Source: JANNPJ01 sp965200525 (GTDB lineage Bacteria > Actinomycetota > Actinomycetes > Actinomycetales > Kineosporiaceae). From it: DNA of 64,000 nt. Below are positions 8,051 through 21,483 of this stretch, piece after piece; position 1 is the first letter of the stretch; each line of letters begins with the position of its first letter. The DNA lies in assembly GCA_965200525.1 (NCBI GenBank), contig OZ241368.1, positions 4,588,001 to 4,652,000 of the forward strand, given 5' to 3'. Position numbers and translations under genes: made by a program. The notes under the pieces were generated by a model. The model worked only from the letters and a program-made list of their open reading frames with translations, was not told where the DNA came from and ran no database searches.

Positions 8051-11000
8051 CAGTCCTCCAGGTCGCCCTCGGCCCGCAGGAACACCTCGCGCAGCGCGTC
8101 CAGCATCGCCGGGTCGGGCTTCTCCCACAGCCCCCGCTCGGCCGCCTCCAGCAGGCGCTCGGTGATCCCGTGCAGGGCCCAGGGATTCGACTCGGACATG
8201 AACTTCTGGGTGGCCTCGTCGAGCACGTAGGTCTCGGCCAGCTTGCCGTACATCCAGTCGGCGACCACGCCGGTGGTGGCGTCGTAACCGAATAGGTAGT
8301 CGACCGTGGCCGCCATCTCGAACGCACCCTTGTAGCCGTGCCGCTGCATGGCCGCGATCCAGCGCGGGTTGACCACCCGGGACCGGAAGACCCGGGAGAC
8401 CTCCTCGTGCAGTGACCGGGTCCGGACGGCGGAGGGCTGGGTGCTGTCGCCGATGTAGGCCCTGGGTGCGGTGCCGGTGAGCGAGCGGACCATCGAGACC
8501 ATGCCGCCGTGGTACTGGAAGTAGTCGTCGCTGTCGGCGATGTCGTGCTCGACGCTGTCGTAGTTCTTGGCCGCCACCGCGATCCTGCGGTACGAGCTCT
8601 CCATGTCGGCCCGGGCCTCGCGCCCGCCCAGCCCACGGCCGTAGGCGTAGCCGCCCCAGACCGCGTACACCTCGGCCAGATCGGCGTCGTCCCGCCAGGT
8701 CCGGGTGTCGATCAGGGACAGCAGCCCGGCCCCGTACGAACCCGGCTTGGAACCGAAGATCCTGGTGGTGGCCCGCCGCTCGTCCCCGTGGGCGGCGACG
8801 TCGGCCTGCACGTGGGCCCGCACGTAGTTCAGCTCGGCCGGCTCGTCCTGGTTCGCGGCCAGCTGCACGGCGTCGTCCAGCATGGTCACCACGTGCGGGA
8901 AGGCGTCCCGGAAGAAGCCGCTGATCCGCACCGTGACGTCGATCCGGGGGCGGGCCAGCTCGTCCAGCGAGATCGGCTCGAGCCGGGTGATCCGCCGGGA
9001 GGCGTCGTCCCAGACCGGCCGGACACCGAGCAGGGCCAGCACCTCGGCCACGTCGTCGCCGCTGGTCCGCATCGCGCTGGTGCCCCAGACCGACAGGCCG
9101 ACCGACTTCGGCCAGTCACCGGTGTCGGCCCGGTAGCGCTCCAGCAGCGAGTCGGCCATCGCCCGGCCGGTCTCCCAGGCCAGCCGGCTGGGCACCGCTC
9201 GCGGGTCGACCGAGTAGAAGTTGCGCCCGGTCGGCAGCACGTTGACCAGCCCCCGCAGCGGCGAGCCGCTCGGCCCGGGAGCCACGAAACCGCCTTGCAG
9301 AGCGTGAATCACGGCCGTCAGCTCGTTCACGGTGCCGGCCAGCCGGGGGACCACCTCCTCGGCCGCGAAGGTAAGCACCGCTCGCAGCGCCTCGCGGTCG
9401 ACGACGCCGGCCACCTCGCCCGAAGTGGCGGTGGATCCGGCCGAGCTCGCCTCGGTCGGCCCCGATCCGGTGACTTGCACGGTCACTTCCGGCGACACCG
9501 GGCCCAACACAGCCTCGATGACCTCCGCGACCCGAGCCACCGCCCAGTCCCGGTCCTCCATGGCCTGGATCAGCGCCCGGCCGGTGGTCTCGGCCGCGTC
9601 GACCTCGGTCAGCCCCGCGCCGTCCTCGTCACCGGTACCGACCTCTTCCTCGCGCAGCCCGAGCGCCTCGCGCAGGCCGGGCAGCGAGACACTGCCGCCC
9701 CAGAGCTGGCGGGCCCGCAGCATCGAGTTGACCAGGTGGACCCGGACCGAACCGGTCGGCGCCTCGCCGAGAATGTGCAGGCCGTCGCGGATCTGGGCGT
9801 CCTTGACCTGGCACAGCCAGCCGTCCAGGTGCAGGATCATCTCGTCGAACTCGTCGTCCTGGGGGCGTTCCTCGATGCCGAGGTCGTGGTGCAGCTGAGC
9901 CGCGTGCATCAGGGTCCAGATCTGGGCCCGCACCGCCGGGGCCTTAGCCGGGTCGAGCGCGATCACGGCGGCGTACTCGTCGAGAAGCTGCTCCAGCCGG
10001 GCGATCTCGCCGTAGCTGTCGGCCCGGGCCATCGGTGGCACCAGGTGGTCGACCAGGGTGGCGTGGGCCCGGCGCTTGGCCTGGGTGCCCTCGCCCGGGT
10101 CGTTCACCAGGAACGGGTAGATCAACGGCAGGTTGCCCAGCGCGGCGTCCGGCGCGCACGACGCGGACAGGCCCAGGTTCTTGCCCGGCGTCCACTCCAG
10201 CGTTCCGTGCTTGCCGAGGTGGATCGCGGCGTCGGCGCCGAAACCGCCGTCCGTAACGGGCAGGTTGAGCCAGTGGTAGGCGGCCAGGTAGTGGTGCGAC
10301 GGCGGCAGGTCGGGGTCGTGGTAGATCGCCACCGGGTTGTCACCGAAACCACGCGGCGGCTGCAGCAGCAGGACGACGTTGCCGGCCTCGATCGCGGCCA
10401 GCACGATGTCACCGTCCGGGTCGCCGGTCGACCGCGGCCCGCCGGCCGGGTCGACGAACAGCTCGCCCGGGGCTTGCCCCCAGTGCCGCTCGACCCCTTC
10501 GCGCAGGTCGGCCGGCAGGGTCTCGAACCAGGCCCGGTAGGTGGCCGCCGGGATCCGCACCGGGTTGCCGGCCAGCTGCTCCTCGGTCAGCCAGTCCAGG
10601 TCTTGGCCGCCGGCCTCGATCAGGCCGTGCACCAGGGCGTCTCCGTCCATCGCGGCCAGGCCCGGGAACGCGCCCTCGCCCTCGGCCGGCCCGATGTCGT
10701 AGCCGGCCTCGCGCAGCGCGGTCAGCAGCCGCAGCGCGCTGACCGGGGTGTCCAGGCCGACCGCGTTGCCGATCCGGGCGTGCTTGGTCGGGTAGGCGGT
10801 GAGCACCAGGGCGATCCGCTTGTCGGCGGCCGGCTTGTGCCGCAGCCGGGCGTGGGCGACGGCGATGCCGGCGGCCCGGGCCGCCCGTTCCGGGTCCGCG
10901 ACATATCGGGTCAGGCCCTGCTCGTCGACCTCCTTGAACGAGAACGGCACAGTGATCAGCCGGCCGTCGAACTCCGGGATCGCGACCTGGTTGGCGGCGT

Positions 11001-11874
11001 CCAGCGGGATCAACCCCTCCTGGCTGTTCAGCCAGTAGTCGCGGCTGGTCAGGGTGCTGATCGCCTGCAGTATGGGGATGTCCAGGCCGGCCAGGGCGCC
11101 GATGTCCCAGGACGACTCGTCACCGCCGGCGGCCGCGTCGGCGGGCCGGCTGCCACCGGCCGCGAGCACGGTGACCAGCAGGGCGTCGGCCCGCTCGGCC
11201 AGCAGGCCCAGCAGTTCGTCGTCGGCGCCGCGCAGGGTGGCGCAGAACACCGGCAGGGCGATGCCGCCGGCCGTCTCGACCGCGTGGCACAGGGCCTCGA
11301 CGAAGCCGGTGTTGCCGGCCACGTGATGGGCCCGGTAGTAGAGGACGGCGATCGTGGGCCGGACCGCGGCCGGATCGAGCGCGACCGCCTGCGGGCGCTC
11401 GAGCACGCCCCAGACCGGGGTGGCCCGGGGAGCGGCGAAGCCGTAGCCGGTGAGCAACAGGGTGTCGCAGAGAAAGCCGTGCAGGGCGGTCAGGTTGGCC
11501 GGGCCGCCCTCGACCAGGTACCCGTGCGACTGAGCGGCCACCCCGACCGGGACCGTGGACAGCTGCATCAGCGCCGCGTCCGGCAGAGCCTCGCCGGAGA
11601 GCACCACCACCGGGCGGCCGTCGGCCAGCAGCGCGTCGAGGCCCTGCTCCCAGGCCCGCCGGCCCCCGAGCAGCCGGACGACGACGATCGCGACCCCGTC
11701 GAGCAGTTCGGCCAGGCCCTCGGGCTTCACCCGGTTCGGGTTGGCCAGCCGGTAGCCGGCGGCGCTGGCCTTGGCGCTCAGCAGGTCGGTGTCGGAGGTG
11801 GAGATCAGCAGGACGGTCGGGACGGCGTCCTGGAGCTGATCGCCGTCGCCGGCCGGGGTGGTTGCCTCGCGCAC
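8050..11874 (-). CDS. cobN: Aerobic cobaltochelatase subunit CobN
   Basis: CobN (1274 residues, normal length) is the large subunit of the ATP-dependent aerobic cobaltochelatase that inserts cobalt into hydrogenobyrinic acid a,c-diamide. It has the family segments GKHGTLEWTPGKNLGLS, VLLLQPPRGFG, AYIGDSTQPSAVRTRSLHEE and the C-terminal YGKLAETYVLDEATQKFM. The start chosen is GTG 11874, with AGGAGAGGAC about 9 bases upstream. The open frame continues 85 codons further but that part is non-conserved and would run into the divergent SNF2 gene. The CobS/CobT-type AAA+ and MIDAS partner subunits are not in this window. Confidence 0.95.
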   Translation of the reverse strand: MREATTPAGDGDQLQDAVPTVLLISTSDTDLLSAKASAAGYRLANPNRVKPEGLAELLDGVAIVVVRLLGGRRAWEQGLDALLADGRPVVVLSGEALPDAALMQLSTVPVGVAAQSHGYLVEGGPANLTALHGFLCDTLLLTGYGFAAPRATPVWGVLERPQAVALDPAAVRPTIAVLYYRAHHVAGNTGFVEALCHAVETAGGIALPVFCATLRGADDELLGLLAERADALLVTVLAAGGSRPADAAAGGDESSWDIGALAGLDIPILQAISTLTSRDYWLNSQEGLIPLDAANQVAIPEFDGRLITVPFSFKEVDEQGLTRYVADPERAARAAGIAVAHARLRHKPAADKRIALVLTAYPTKHARIGNAVGLDTPVSALRLLTALREAGYDIGPAEGEGAFPGLAAMDGDALVHGLIEAGGQDLDWLTEEQLAGNPVRIPAATYRAWFETLPADLREGVERHWGQAPGELFVDPAGGPRSTGDPDGDIVLAAIEAGNVVLLLQPPRGFGDNPVAIYHDPDLPPSHHYLAAYHWLNLPVTDGGFGADAAIHLGKHGTLEWTPGKNLGLSASCAPDAALGNLPLIYPFLVNDPGEGTQAKRRAHATLVDHLVPPMARADSYGEIARLEQLLDEYAAVIALDPAKAPAVRAQIWTLMHAAQLHHDLGIEERPQDDEFDEMILHLDGWLCQVKDAQIRDGLHILGEAPTGSVRVHLVNSMLRARQLWGGSVSLPGLREALGLREEEVGTGDEDGAGLTEVDAAETTGRALIQAMEDRDWAVARVAEVIEAVLGPVSPEVTVQVTGSGPTEASSAGSTATSGEVAGVVDREALRAVLTFAAEEVVPRLAGTVNELTAVIHALQGGFVAPGPSGSPLRGLVNVLPTGRNFYSVDPRAVPSRLAWETGRAMADSLLERYRADTGDWPKSVGLSVWGTSAMRTSGDDVAEVLALLGVRPVWDDASRRITRLEPISLDELARPRIDVTVRISGFFRDAFPHVVTMLDDAVQLAANQDEPAELNYVRAHVQADVAAHGDERRATTRIFGSKPGSYGAGLLSLIDTRTWRDDADLAEVYAVWGGYAYGRGLGGREARADMESSYRRIAVAAKNYDSVEHDIADSDDYFQYHGGMVSMVRSLTGTAPRAYIGDSTQPSAVRTRSLHEEVSRVFRSRVVNPRWIAAMQRHGYKGAFEMAATVDYLFGYDATTGVVADWMYGKLAETYVLDEATQKFMSESNPWALHGITERLLEAAERGLWEKPDPAMLDALREVFLRAEGDLED

Positions 11875-12004
11875 GGGGTGGTCCTCTCCTCGCCGATGAG
11901 CTCGACGGATTCGCGCCGGCTGGCTGTCCGCCCCGCCGTGAAACGGGTGTTCGGTCGGAGGCTCACTCTGCCAGGTGTCCTTCGGGTCCGAATACGATGC
12001 CTCG

Positions 12005-15000
12005 GTGATAGTTGTCCACGGCTGGTGGTCGCCGCCGCCGGATGCCGGTGACGGCGGCTCGCTGCTGCTCTGGGCCGAGGACGGTCTGGCTCCGGCCGAC
12101 GGGCCCCGCCGGCCCGGCCGCCGGCCCAAGGTCCGCGATCACCCCTTCGCCCTGGACGCCGAGCAGCTGGCCAAGGTGCTGGCCCTGCCGGCCGGCGACC
12201 TGACCGGCGAGGAACCGGTCCTCGGCTCGGCCGACCTGGTCCTGCCCGGGTTCAGCTCGGCCCCCTCGGCCTCGCCCGAACTGCTCGACCTGCGCTCGCT
12301 GACCCAGGACTGCGTCGGTGGCGGCGAGACCCTCCGGCTGCGGTCCGACGTCCGCTGGCGGGTGCCGACCCTGGAGCTGGCCGCCCAGCCGGCCCGGGCC
12401 CTGCTGGCCGCCCTCGACGACGACGAGTTCACCGCCGGCGACGGCACCGCCCTCGACCCGCTGACCGACCCGGAGCTGGTCTCCATCCGGGTCGGCGGCG
12501 ACCTGCGCCGGCTGATCACCCTGCTGACCTTCGCCGCCGACCTGGTCGGGCGGGGCCGGGTGCTGCCGGTGGCCCTGGCCACGGCCGAGCCGGAACGCGG
12601 CCGGGCCCGTTGGCGCCCGATCCTCACCGGCCCGGACGCCGAGTGGTTCCGGGCCGCGGCGGCCGCGCTGCCGCCGTCCTACCGGGCCGGGTTCGAGGCC
12701 GTCGCAGCCGGCTCAGCCGTTGCGACCGGCGCGACCGAGCCGTCCGGTGAGGCGGCACCGGATCCGGCCGGCCGGGCGTTCGCGGCGGCGCTCGACGCCC
12801 TGGTCGACGCGACCGTGCGAGACCGGGTCGGGATGCCGGCCGGCCGCAACCGGGTGCCGCAGACCGGCCTGGCCGGCTGGCGCCAGGCGCTGCGCGGCCC
12901 CGACCCGGTCTTCGAGGCCACCGGGCCGCAGCTGGCCCAGCTGGCCGGGGCGCTGGCGAGCTGGCAGGCCGAGGCCACCGGCGCCGCCGCGGTGCGGGCC
13001 TGCTTCCGGCTGGTCGAGCCGACCGACGACGACGAGACCGGCAGCCTGCAGAGGCACGACCGGCCGTCCCGCTCCGGGCCGGAGAACGCCCAGTGGCGCC
13101 TGGAGTTCGGCCTCCAGGTGGTCGACCGGCCGAGCTTGGTGTTCATGGCCGACCGGATCTGGTCGCCCGGTGGCGAACTCGCCACTCTTCTCTCGTACGC
13201 CCCCCGCCCGCAGGAGCAGTTGCTGGCCGAACTGGGCCGGGCCCTGCGGCTCTACCCGACCCTCGGTGTCGCCCTGGCCGGCGCCCGGCCGTCCGAGGTG
13301 CTGCTCGACACCGCCGCCGCCCACGAATTCCTGGCCGAGGTCGCTCCGCTGCTGATCGGAGCCGGCTTCGGGGTGTTCCTGCCCGGCTGGTGGAGCAAGC
13401 CGCGGCACCGGCTCGGAGCCCGGCTGCGAGCCGGGACGCCGGCCCAGCCGGGCCGGGTCGAGGGTGCGCCGGCCCTGGGCCAGGTCGGCCTGGTCTCGTT
13501 CGACTGGCGGCTGTCGGTCGGCGACGACCTGCTCACCGATCGCGAGGTCCAGGGCCTGATCGACACCCACCAGCCGCTGGTCCGGTTGCGCGGCGAGTGG
13601 ATGCAGGTCGACCCTGAGCGGTTGCGCAAGGCCCGGGACTTCCTGCGCCGGCAGAGCACCGCGGGCATGAGCGTGGGCGAGGTGCTGCACGTGCTCAGCT
13701 CCACCGACGAGGGCCCGGGCGGCCTGCCGGTCACCGGGGTGGAGGCCGAGGGGTGGCTCGGCGACCTGCTGGCCCCGGCGGGCGAGCAGCAACTGCGCCC
13801 GGTGCCGGTGCCCCGCGGCTTCGTCGGCACCCTGCGGCCCTACCAGGAGCGGGGCCTGTCCTGGCTGGCCTTCCTGGAGTCGATCGGGATGGGGGCGCTG
13901 CTGGCCGACGACATGGGCCTGGGCAAGACGGTCCAGCTCCTGGCCCTGATCGCGCACGACCTGGAGGCGGCGGCCGAGGCCGGTCAGAAGATCGGCCCGA
14001 CCCTGCTGGTCTGCCCGATGTCGCTGGTCGGCAACTGGCAGCGGGAGGCGGCCAAGTTCACCCCGCAGCTTCGGGTACACGTCCAGCACGGCAAGGAACG
14101 GCCCCAGGGCAAGGATTTCAAGGCCGCGGTGGGGGCCAGCGACCTGGTCGTGACCACCTACTCGCTGCTGGCCCGCGACTCGGCCGCGCTGCGCAAGCTG
14201 CCCTGGCACCGGGTGGTGCTGGACGAGGCCCAGGCGGTGAAGAACGCGGCCACCCAGGCGGCGGTGGCGGCCCGGGCCCTGAAGGCGCCGCGCCGGGTCG
14301 CGGTCACCGGCACCCCGGTGGAGAACCGGCTGGCCGACCTGTGGTCGCTGATGGAGTTCGCCAACCCGAAGCTGCTGGGTGAGGCGGCCGACTTCAAGCG
14401 CCGGTTCGCGGTACCGATCGAGCGGCTGGCCGACGCCGGGGCCGGGCAGCGGCTGCGCACCTTGACCCAGCCGTTCGTGCTGCGCCGGGTCAAGACCGAC
14501 GCCTCGATCATCAGCGACCTGCCGGAGAAGCTCGAGATGGAGGTGGTCTGCACGCTCACCGCCGAGCAGGCCGCGCTGTACCAGTCGGTGGTGACCGACA
14601 TGCTGGCCCGGATCAGCGACAGCTCCGGGATCGAGCGGCGGGGGCTGGTGCTGGCCACGATGACCAAGCTCAAGCAGGTCTGCAACCACCCGGCCCAGTT
14701 CCTGCGCGACGGCAGCCGGATCGGCGGCGGCCGCTCGGGCAAGCTGGCCCGGCTCGAGGAGACCCTGGACGAGGTACTCGCAGCCGGCGAGAAGGCGCTG
14801 CTGTTCACCCAGTACGCCGAGTTCGGCGAGATGCTGAGGACCCACCTCACCGCCCGGTTCGGCCGGGAGGTGGCGTTCCTGCACGGCGGCCTGCCCAAGG
14901 CCCGGCGCGACGAGCTGGTAGCCCGGTTCCAGGACGGCGACCGCCGAGGGCCGTCGCTCTTCGTGCTCTCGCTCAAGGCCGGCGGCACCGGCCTGACCCT

Positions 15001-15280
15001 GACCGCGGCCAACCACGTCGTGCACGTCGACCGGTGGTGGAACCCGGCGGTCGAGGACCAGGCCACCGACCGGGCGTTCCGGATCGGTCAGTCGCGCGCC
15101 GTCCAGGTTCGCAAGTTCGTTTGTGCCGGCACGCTGGAGGAGAAGATCTCGGCCATGATCCGGGACAAGCGCGGGCTGGCCGCGTCCGTGGTCGGCACCG
15201 GCGAGGGCTGGCTGACCGAGCTGTCGACCTCACAGCTGCGCGAGCTGCTCACCCTCGACCCGGGATCGGTGATCTCGTGA
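12005..15280 (+). CDS. SNF2-family helicase (HelZ-like)
   Basis: A 1091-residue superfamily 2 DNA-dependent ATPase. An N-terminal region of about 450 residues (actinobacterial SNF2_assoc type) precedes the motor. Walker A is LADDMGLGKTVQ near residue 634, DEAQ lies near residue 739, and the C-terminal lobe has LFTQYAEFGEML, LSLKAGGTGLTLTAANHV and DRAFRIGQ. Mycobacterial HelZ begins LVLHGFW, so GTG 12005 (VIVVHGWW) is favoured over GTG 11975. The gene overlaps the SWIM gene as GTGA. The pair is recurrent in actinobacteria as far as I recall; its role (repair, remodelling or defence) is not established. Confidence 0.92.
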   Translation: MIVVHGWWSPPPDAGDGGSLLLWAEDGLAPADGPRRPGRRPKVRDHPFALDAEQLAKVLALPAGDLTGEEPVLGSADLVLPGFSSAPSASPELLDLRSLTQDCVGGGETLRLRSDVRWRVPTLELAAQPARALLAALDDDEFTAGDGTALDPLTDPELVSIRVGGDLRRLITLLTFAADLVGRGRVLPVALATAEPERGRARWRPILTGPDAEWFRAAAAALPPSYRAGFEAVAAGSAVATGATEPSGEAAPDPAGRAFAAALDALVDATVRDRVGMPAGRNRVPQTGLAGWRQALRGPDPVFEATGPQLAQLAGALASWQAEATGAAAVRACFRLVEPTDDDETGSLQRHDRPSRSGPENAQWRLEFGLQVVDRPSLVFMADRIWSPGGELATLLSYAPRPQEQLLAELGRALRLYPTLGVALAGARPSEVLLDTAAAHEFLAEVAPLLIGAGFGVFLPGWWSKPRHRLGARLRAGTPAQPGRVEGAPALGQVGLVSFDWRLSVGDDLLTDREVQGLIDTHQPLVRLRGEWMQVDPERLRKARDFLRRQSTAGMSVGEVLHVLSSTDEGPGGLPVTGVEAEGWLGDLLAPAGEQQLRPVPVPRGFVGTLRPYQERGLSWLAFLESIGMGALLADDMGLGKTVQLLALIAHDLEAAAEAGQKIGPTLLVCPMSLVGNWQREAAKFTPQLRVHVQHGKERPQGKDFKAAVGASDLVVTTYSLLARDSAALRKLPWHRVVLDEAQAVKNAATQAAVAARALKAPRRVAVTGTPVENRLADLWSLMEFANPKLLGEAADFKRRFAVPIERLADAGAGQRLRTLTQPFVLRRVKTDASIISDLPEKLEMEVVCTLTAEQAALYQSVVTDMLARISDSSGIERRGLVLATMTKLKQVCNHPAQFLRDGSRIGGGRSGKLARLEETLDEVLAAGEKALLFTQYAEFGEMLRTHLTARFGREVAFLHGGLPKARRDELVARFQDGDRRGPSLFVLSLKAGGTGLTLTAANHVVHVDRWWNPAVEDQATDRAFRIGQSRAVQVRKFVCAGTLEEKISAMIRDKRGLAASVVGTGEGWLTELSTSQLRELLTLDPGSVIS

Positions 15281-16247
15281 CGCCGCCTCGTTCGCGCGGC
15301 GGCTGGGGTTCGTCCGACTGGTCGACCTGGGAGGAGCCACCGGGCCGGCCGATCCCGGTCGAGGGCGGCCTGACCGCCCGCAGCACCCGCGGCGGAATCG
15401 GCGAGCAGTGGTGGTCGCGCCGGTTCATCGCCGTGCTGGAGTCGTTCGCGCTCGGTGGCCGGCTGACCCGGGGCCGGCTCTACGCCCGCAAGGGCCAGGT
15501 GATCTCGCTCGAGGTCGAGCCGGGCCTGGTGAGGGCGTCCGTGCAGGGCTCGAGGGTGACGCCGTACCAGGTGCGGATCGGCCTGCCCCGGTTCAGCGAG
15601 CTGATCTGGGCCAAGGTCGAGGTGGTGCTGGCCGAGCAGGCGATCCACAGTGCCCGGCTGCTGGCCGGCGAGTTTCCGCCCGAGCTGGAGCCGGTGTTCG
15701 CCGGGGTCGGGGCCCCGCTGTTCCCGGCCCGGCTCAGCGATCTGACGCTGGAGTGTTCCTGTCCCGACCACATGGTGCCCTGCAAGCACCTGGCCGCGGT
15801 GTTCTACCTGCTGGCCGAGCGGTTCGACGACGACCCGTTCCTGATCCTGCGCTGGCGGGGCCGGCCTCGCGACGTCCTGCTGCGCCGGTTGCGGGAGCTG
15901 CGCGGCGACGAGTACCTGGCCGACGACGAGATCGCCCGGCTCGCCGCGGCCGGTCCGGACGGCCCGCTGCCGACCGCCCTGACCGCCGGGCTGGCGCTGA
16001 CGGGCGCCGAGCCGGTCGCAGCCGCTTCGGCCGCGACCGAGGCCCTGGACTTCTGGACGGCGGCCCCGCCGCCGCCGCTGCCGGCTCACCCTCTGCTGCC
16101 GGTGGATCTGGTGCTGCGGCTACTGCCGACCCCGGGCGCGGAGCTCGGGGGCAGCCGGCTGCTGGCGCACCTCGGCCCGATCTATGACCAACTCGCCGAA
16201 GCTACCCCGGAAACCCATCGCGGCCCCCGGCACGGCAATCTTGGACC

Positions 16248-16251
<4 letters not shown>
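15277..16251 (+). CDS. SWIM zinc-finger protein, partner of the SNF2 helicase
   Basis: A 324-residue protein with a SWIM zinc finger, CxCx(n)CxH, seen as ECSCPDHMVPCKH at about residues 159-171. The N-terminal region (GGWGSSDWSTWEE, QWWSRRFIAVLES) is typical of the actinobacterial SWIM proteins encoded after SNF2 helicases. SWIM fingers bind DNA or proteins; no catalytic motif is visible here. The start is GTG 15277, overlapping the helicase stop as GTGA, and its own stop overlaps the next gene in the same way. Coupling implies a stoichiometric complex with the helicase. Residues after about 230 are Ala/Pro-rich and probably flexible. Confidence 0.85.
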
Positions 16252-19328
<3,077 letters not shown>

Positions 19329-19342
19329 GGGCTGGGCCGATA

Positions 19343-19361
19343 CGGCCCGCTGGGCGGGCCG
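19343..19361 (+). terminator. Hairpin after the GH63 gene
   Basis: A perfect 8-bp stem, CGGCCCGC / GCGGGCCG with loop TGG, lies 14 bases after the glucosidase stop. There is no U-tract, as is usual for high-GC actinobacteria. It separates the helicase-led unit from the cobG-led operon. Confidence 0.55.
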
Positions 19362-19477
19362 CTCTACCCGGTGAGGCTCGGTCGCTGCGGCCTCGTGGCC
19401 GCAGAAGTGGTGGTCGGGGAGCTGGGTCACGTCTTCCCCGCTGCCGGGGTTGAGCCGGGCCGCTCTAGGATCAGGGC

Positions 19478-20839
19478 GTGATCGCAGCAGCGCGGACGGG
19501 TGAGGTGGAGCGGGAGTCGGCCGACGCCTGCCCGGGTGCGCTGCGTCCGCACCATGCCGCGGACGGCGAGTTGTTGCGGCTGCGGGTGCCGGGCGGGGCG
19601 ATCGACCCCTCGGCGTTGCGGGCGCTGGCCACGGCGTCCGATGAATTCGCCGACGGCGCGATCGGGCTCACCTCTCGAGGGAACCTCCAGGTCAGAGGGG
19701 CGACGGACGCCTCGATGCCGGCTCTGCTGCCCCGGCTGCGCGAGGCCGGTCTGCTGTCGCCCGCGGGTCACGACCGGCACGAGCGGGTGCGCAACGTGAT
19801 CGCCTCGCCGCTTTCGGGGCGGGGGTCCGGCGCGCGGGCCGACGTCGACCCGCTGGTGACTCAGCTGGACGGGGCTCTCTGTGAGCGGCCCGGCCTGGCC
19901 GAACTGCCGGGGCGGTTCCTGTTCGCGCTGGACGACGGCTCGGGCGACGTCGCGGGGGAGGGGGCCGACGTGCTCGCGCTCGCCCTGGGGGCCGGCTGGT
20001 TCGCCGTCCGGCCGGCCGGGTGCCGGTCCGGGGTCAGGGTGCGAGGCGAGCTGGTGGTGATGGCGATGCTGGCCGTGGCCGAGCAGTTCCTCCTCGAGCG
20101 CGAGGCCCTGACCGGTCGGCACCCGCAGGCCGCCGACCGGAGCCAGGACCAGAATCTGGATCGGGACCGCCGGGCTTGGCGGATCGCCGAACTGCCCGGA
20201 GCCGGCGCCCGCTGCCGGGACCGACTGCTCGGCGACGGCCATCCGGCCGAGCAGGCGTTGGCCGAGGCGAGGTCTGCCGGGGTTGGGTCGGTCGAGCCGG
20301 GGCTGGTCGAGCAGTTGGACGGCTGGTTCGCGCTCTGCGCCCTGGCTCCGCTGGGCCGGCTCGACCTCGATCAGGCCCGGGCGGTGGCCGCGGCGGCCGA
20401 CCTCTCGGCGGCCGAGCCGGGCACGGCGCTGCGGATCACGCCCTGGCGCCGGCTGGTGATCCGCGACCTCGATCTGCCCGCCGCCCTGGCCGTGCGGGAA
20501 TTGCTCGACGCTGTCGGCCTGATCGTCGGGCCGGGCACCGCCTGGTCGCGGATCACCGCCTGCGCCGGCCGGCCCGGCTGCGCCAAGTCGCTGACCGACG
20601 TCCAGCACGACGCCCGGGCCTTCGCGGCGGTGGCCGACCGCACCGGTCCGGCGGTGCACTGGGCCGGGTGCGAGCGGGGCTGCGGCACGCCGTCCGGGAA
20701 CGTGGTCCGGGTGCTGGCCACCGCCGACGGGTACCGGATCGAGGGCGGGGCCGCCCGGCTCGGCCCGGCCGACCAGCTCCGCGCCGAGGAGATCGGCGCC
20801 GAGAACTCCTCCGGCCCGGTCCGAAGCGGCCGGCGATGA
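19478..20839 (+). CDS. cobG: Precorrin-3B synthase
   Basis: CobG is an oxygen-dependent iron-sulphur enzyme related to sulphite and nitrite reductases that converts precorrin-3A to precorrin-3B, the hallmark step of the aerobic B12 route. The 453-residue protein has the ferrodoxin-type half-domain (GAIGLTSRGNLQVRG near residue 60). Four cysteine ligands for a 4Fe-4S cluster are visible: Cys362 and Cys368 (CAGRPGCAKS), and Cys398 and Cys402 (CERGCG). Start GTG 19478 is the first good start after the upstream hairpin. The stop overlaps cobH as ATGA. Its presence implies that the organism makes B12 aerobically. Confidence 0.93.
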   Translation: MIAAARTGEVERESADACPGALRPHHAADGELLRLRVPGGAIDPSALRALATASDEFADGAIGLTSRGNLQVRGATDASMPALLPRLREAGLLSPAGHDRHERVRNVIASPLSGRGSGARADVDPLVTQLDGALCERPGLAELPGRFLFALDDGSGDVAGEGADVLALALGAGWFAVRPAGCRSGVRVRGELVVMAMLAVAEQFLLEREALTGRHPQAADRSQDQNLDRDRRAWRIAELPGAGARCRDRLLGDGHPAEQALAEARSAGVGSVEPGLVEQLDGWFALCALAPLGRLDLDQARAVAAAADLSAAEPGTALRITPWRRLVIRDLDLPAALAVRELLDAVGLIVGPGTAWSRITACAGRPGCAKSLTDVQHDARAFAAVADRTGPAVHWAGCERGCGTPSGNVVRVLATADGYRIEGGAARLGPADQLRAEEIGAENSSGPVRSGRR

Positions 20840-21483
20840 GCGAACAGCAGCCCTGGCCGGGCGGTTACGAGGCCGACGGCGCCCAGATCTACCGGGAGTC
20901 GTTCGCCACCATCCGGTCGGAGGCCCACCTCGCTGATCTGGACGTCGACCTGGCCCGGGTCGTCGTCCGCATGATTCACGCCTGCGGCATGGTCGATCTC
21001 GTCGAGGACGTCGAGGCCGCGCCGAAGGCGGTCGGTCGGGCCCGCTCGGCTCTGCTGGCCGGCGCGCCAATCCTTTGCGACGCGGCCATGGTGGCCAGCG
21101 GCATCACCCGGTCGCGGTTGCCGGCCGGCAACGAGGTGATCTGCACCCTGCACGACGCGCGGGTGCCGGCCCTGGCCGCGAGCCTGGCTACCACCCGCAG
21201 CGCGGCGGCCCTCGACCTCTGGCTCGACCGGCTGGACGGCGCGGTGGTCGCGATCGGCAACGCCCCGACCGCCCTGTTCCGGCTGCTCGAGCTGGTCCGG
21301 GACGGCGCCCCCCGGCCGGCCGCGATCCTCGGCCTGCCGGTGGGTTTCATCGGTGCGGCCGAGTCGAAGCGGGCTCTGGCCACGAACCCGCTCGGCCTGG
21401 ACTACCTGGTGGTCCACGGCCGGCGCGGCGGCAGCGCGATGGCCGTGGCCGCCGTCAACGCGATCGCGAGTGAGAAGGAATGA
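20836..21483 (+). CDS. cobH: Precorrin-8X methylmutase
   Basis: CobH (215 residues, usual length) moves the C-11 methyl group to C-12, converting precorrin-8X to hydrogenobyrinic acid. Family motifs include IYRESFATIRSEAHL, RMIHACGMVDLV with the conserved catalytic-region His, ILCDAAMVASGITRSRLP, AIGNAPTALF and LPVGFIGAAESK. It starts at ATG 20836 overlapping the cobG stop and ends overlapping cobIJ as ATGA, so cobG-cobH-cobIJ read as one tightly coupled unit. Confidence 0.96.
   Translation: MSEQQPWPGGYEADGAQIYRESFATIRSEAHLADLDVDLARVVVRMIHACGMVDLVEDVEAAPKAVGRARSALLAGAPILCDAAMVASGITRSRLPAGNEVICTLHDARVPALAASLATTRSAAALDLWLDRLDGAVVAIGNAPTALFRLLELVRDGAPRPAAILGLPVGFIGAAESKRALATNPLGLDYLVVHGRRGGSAMAVAAVNAIASEKE

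Noticed and set aside
11875..12004. Cobalamin riboswitch upstream of cobN
   Set aside because: On the minus strand GGACACCTGGCAGAGTGAGC is vaguely like a B12 box, but the gap is only 130 bases, the rest of the conserved core is not found, and the expected 5' part would fall inside the SNF2 coding region.
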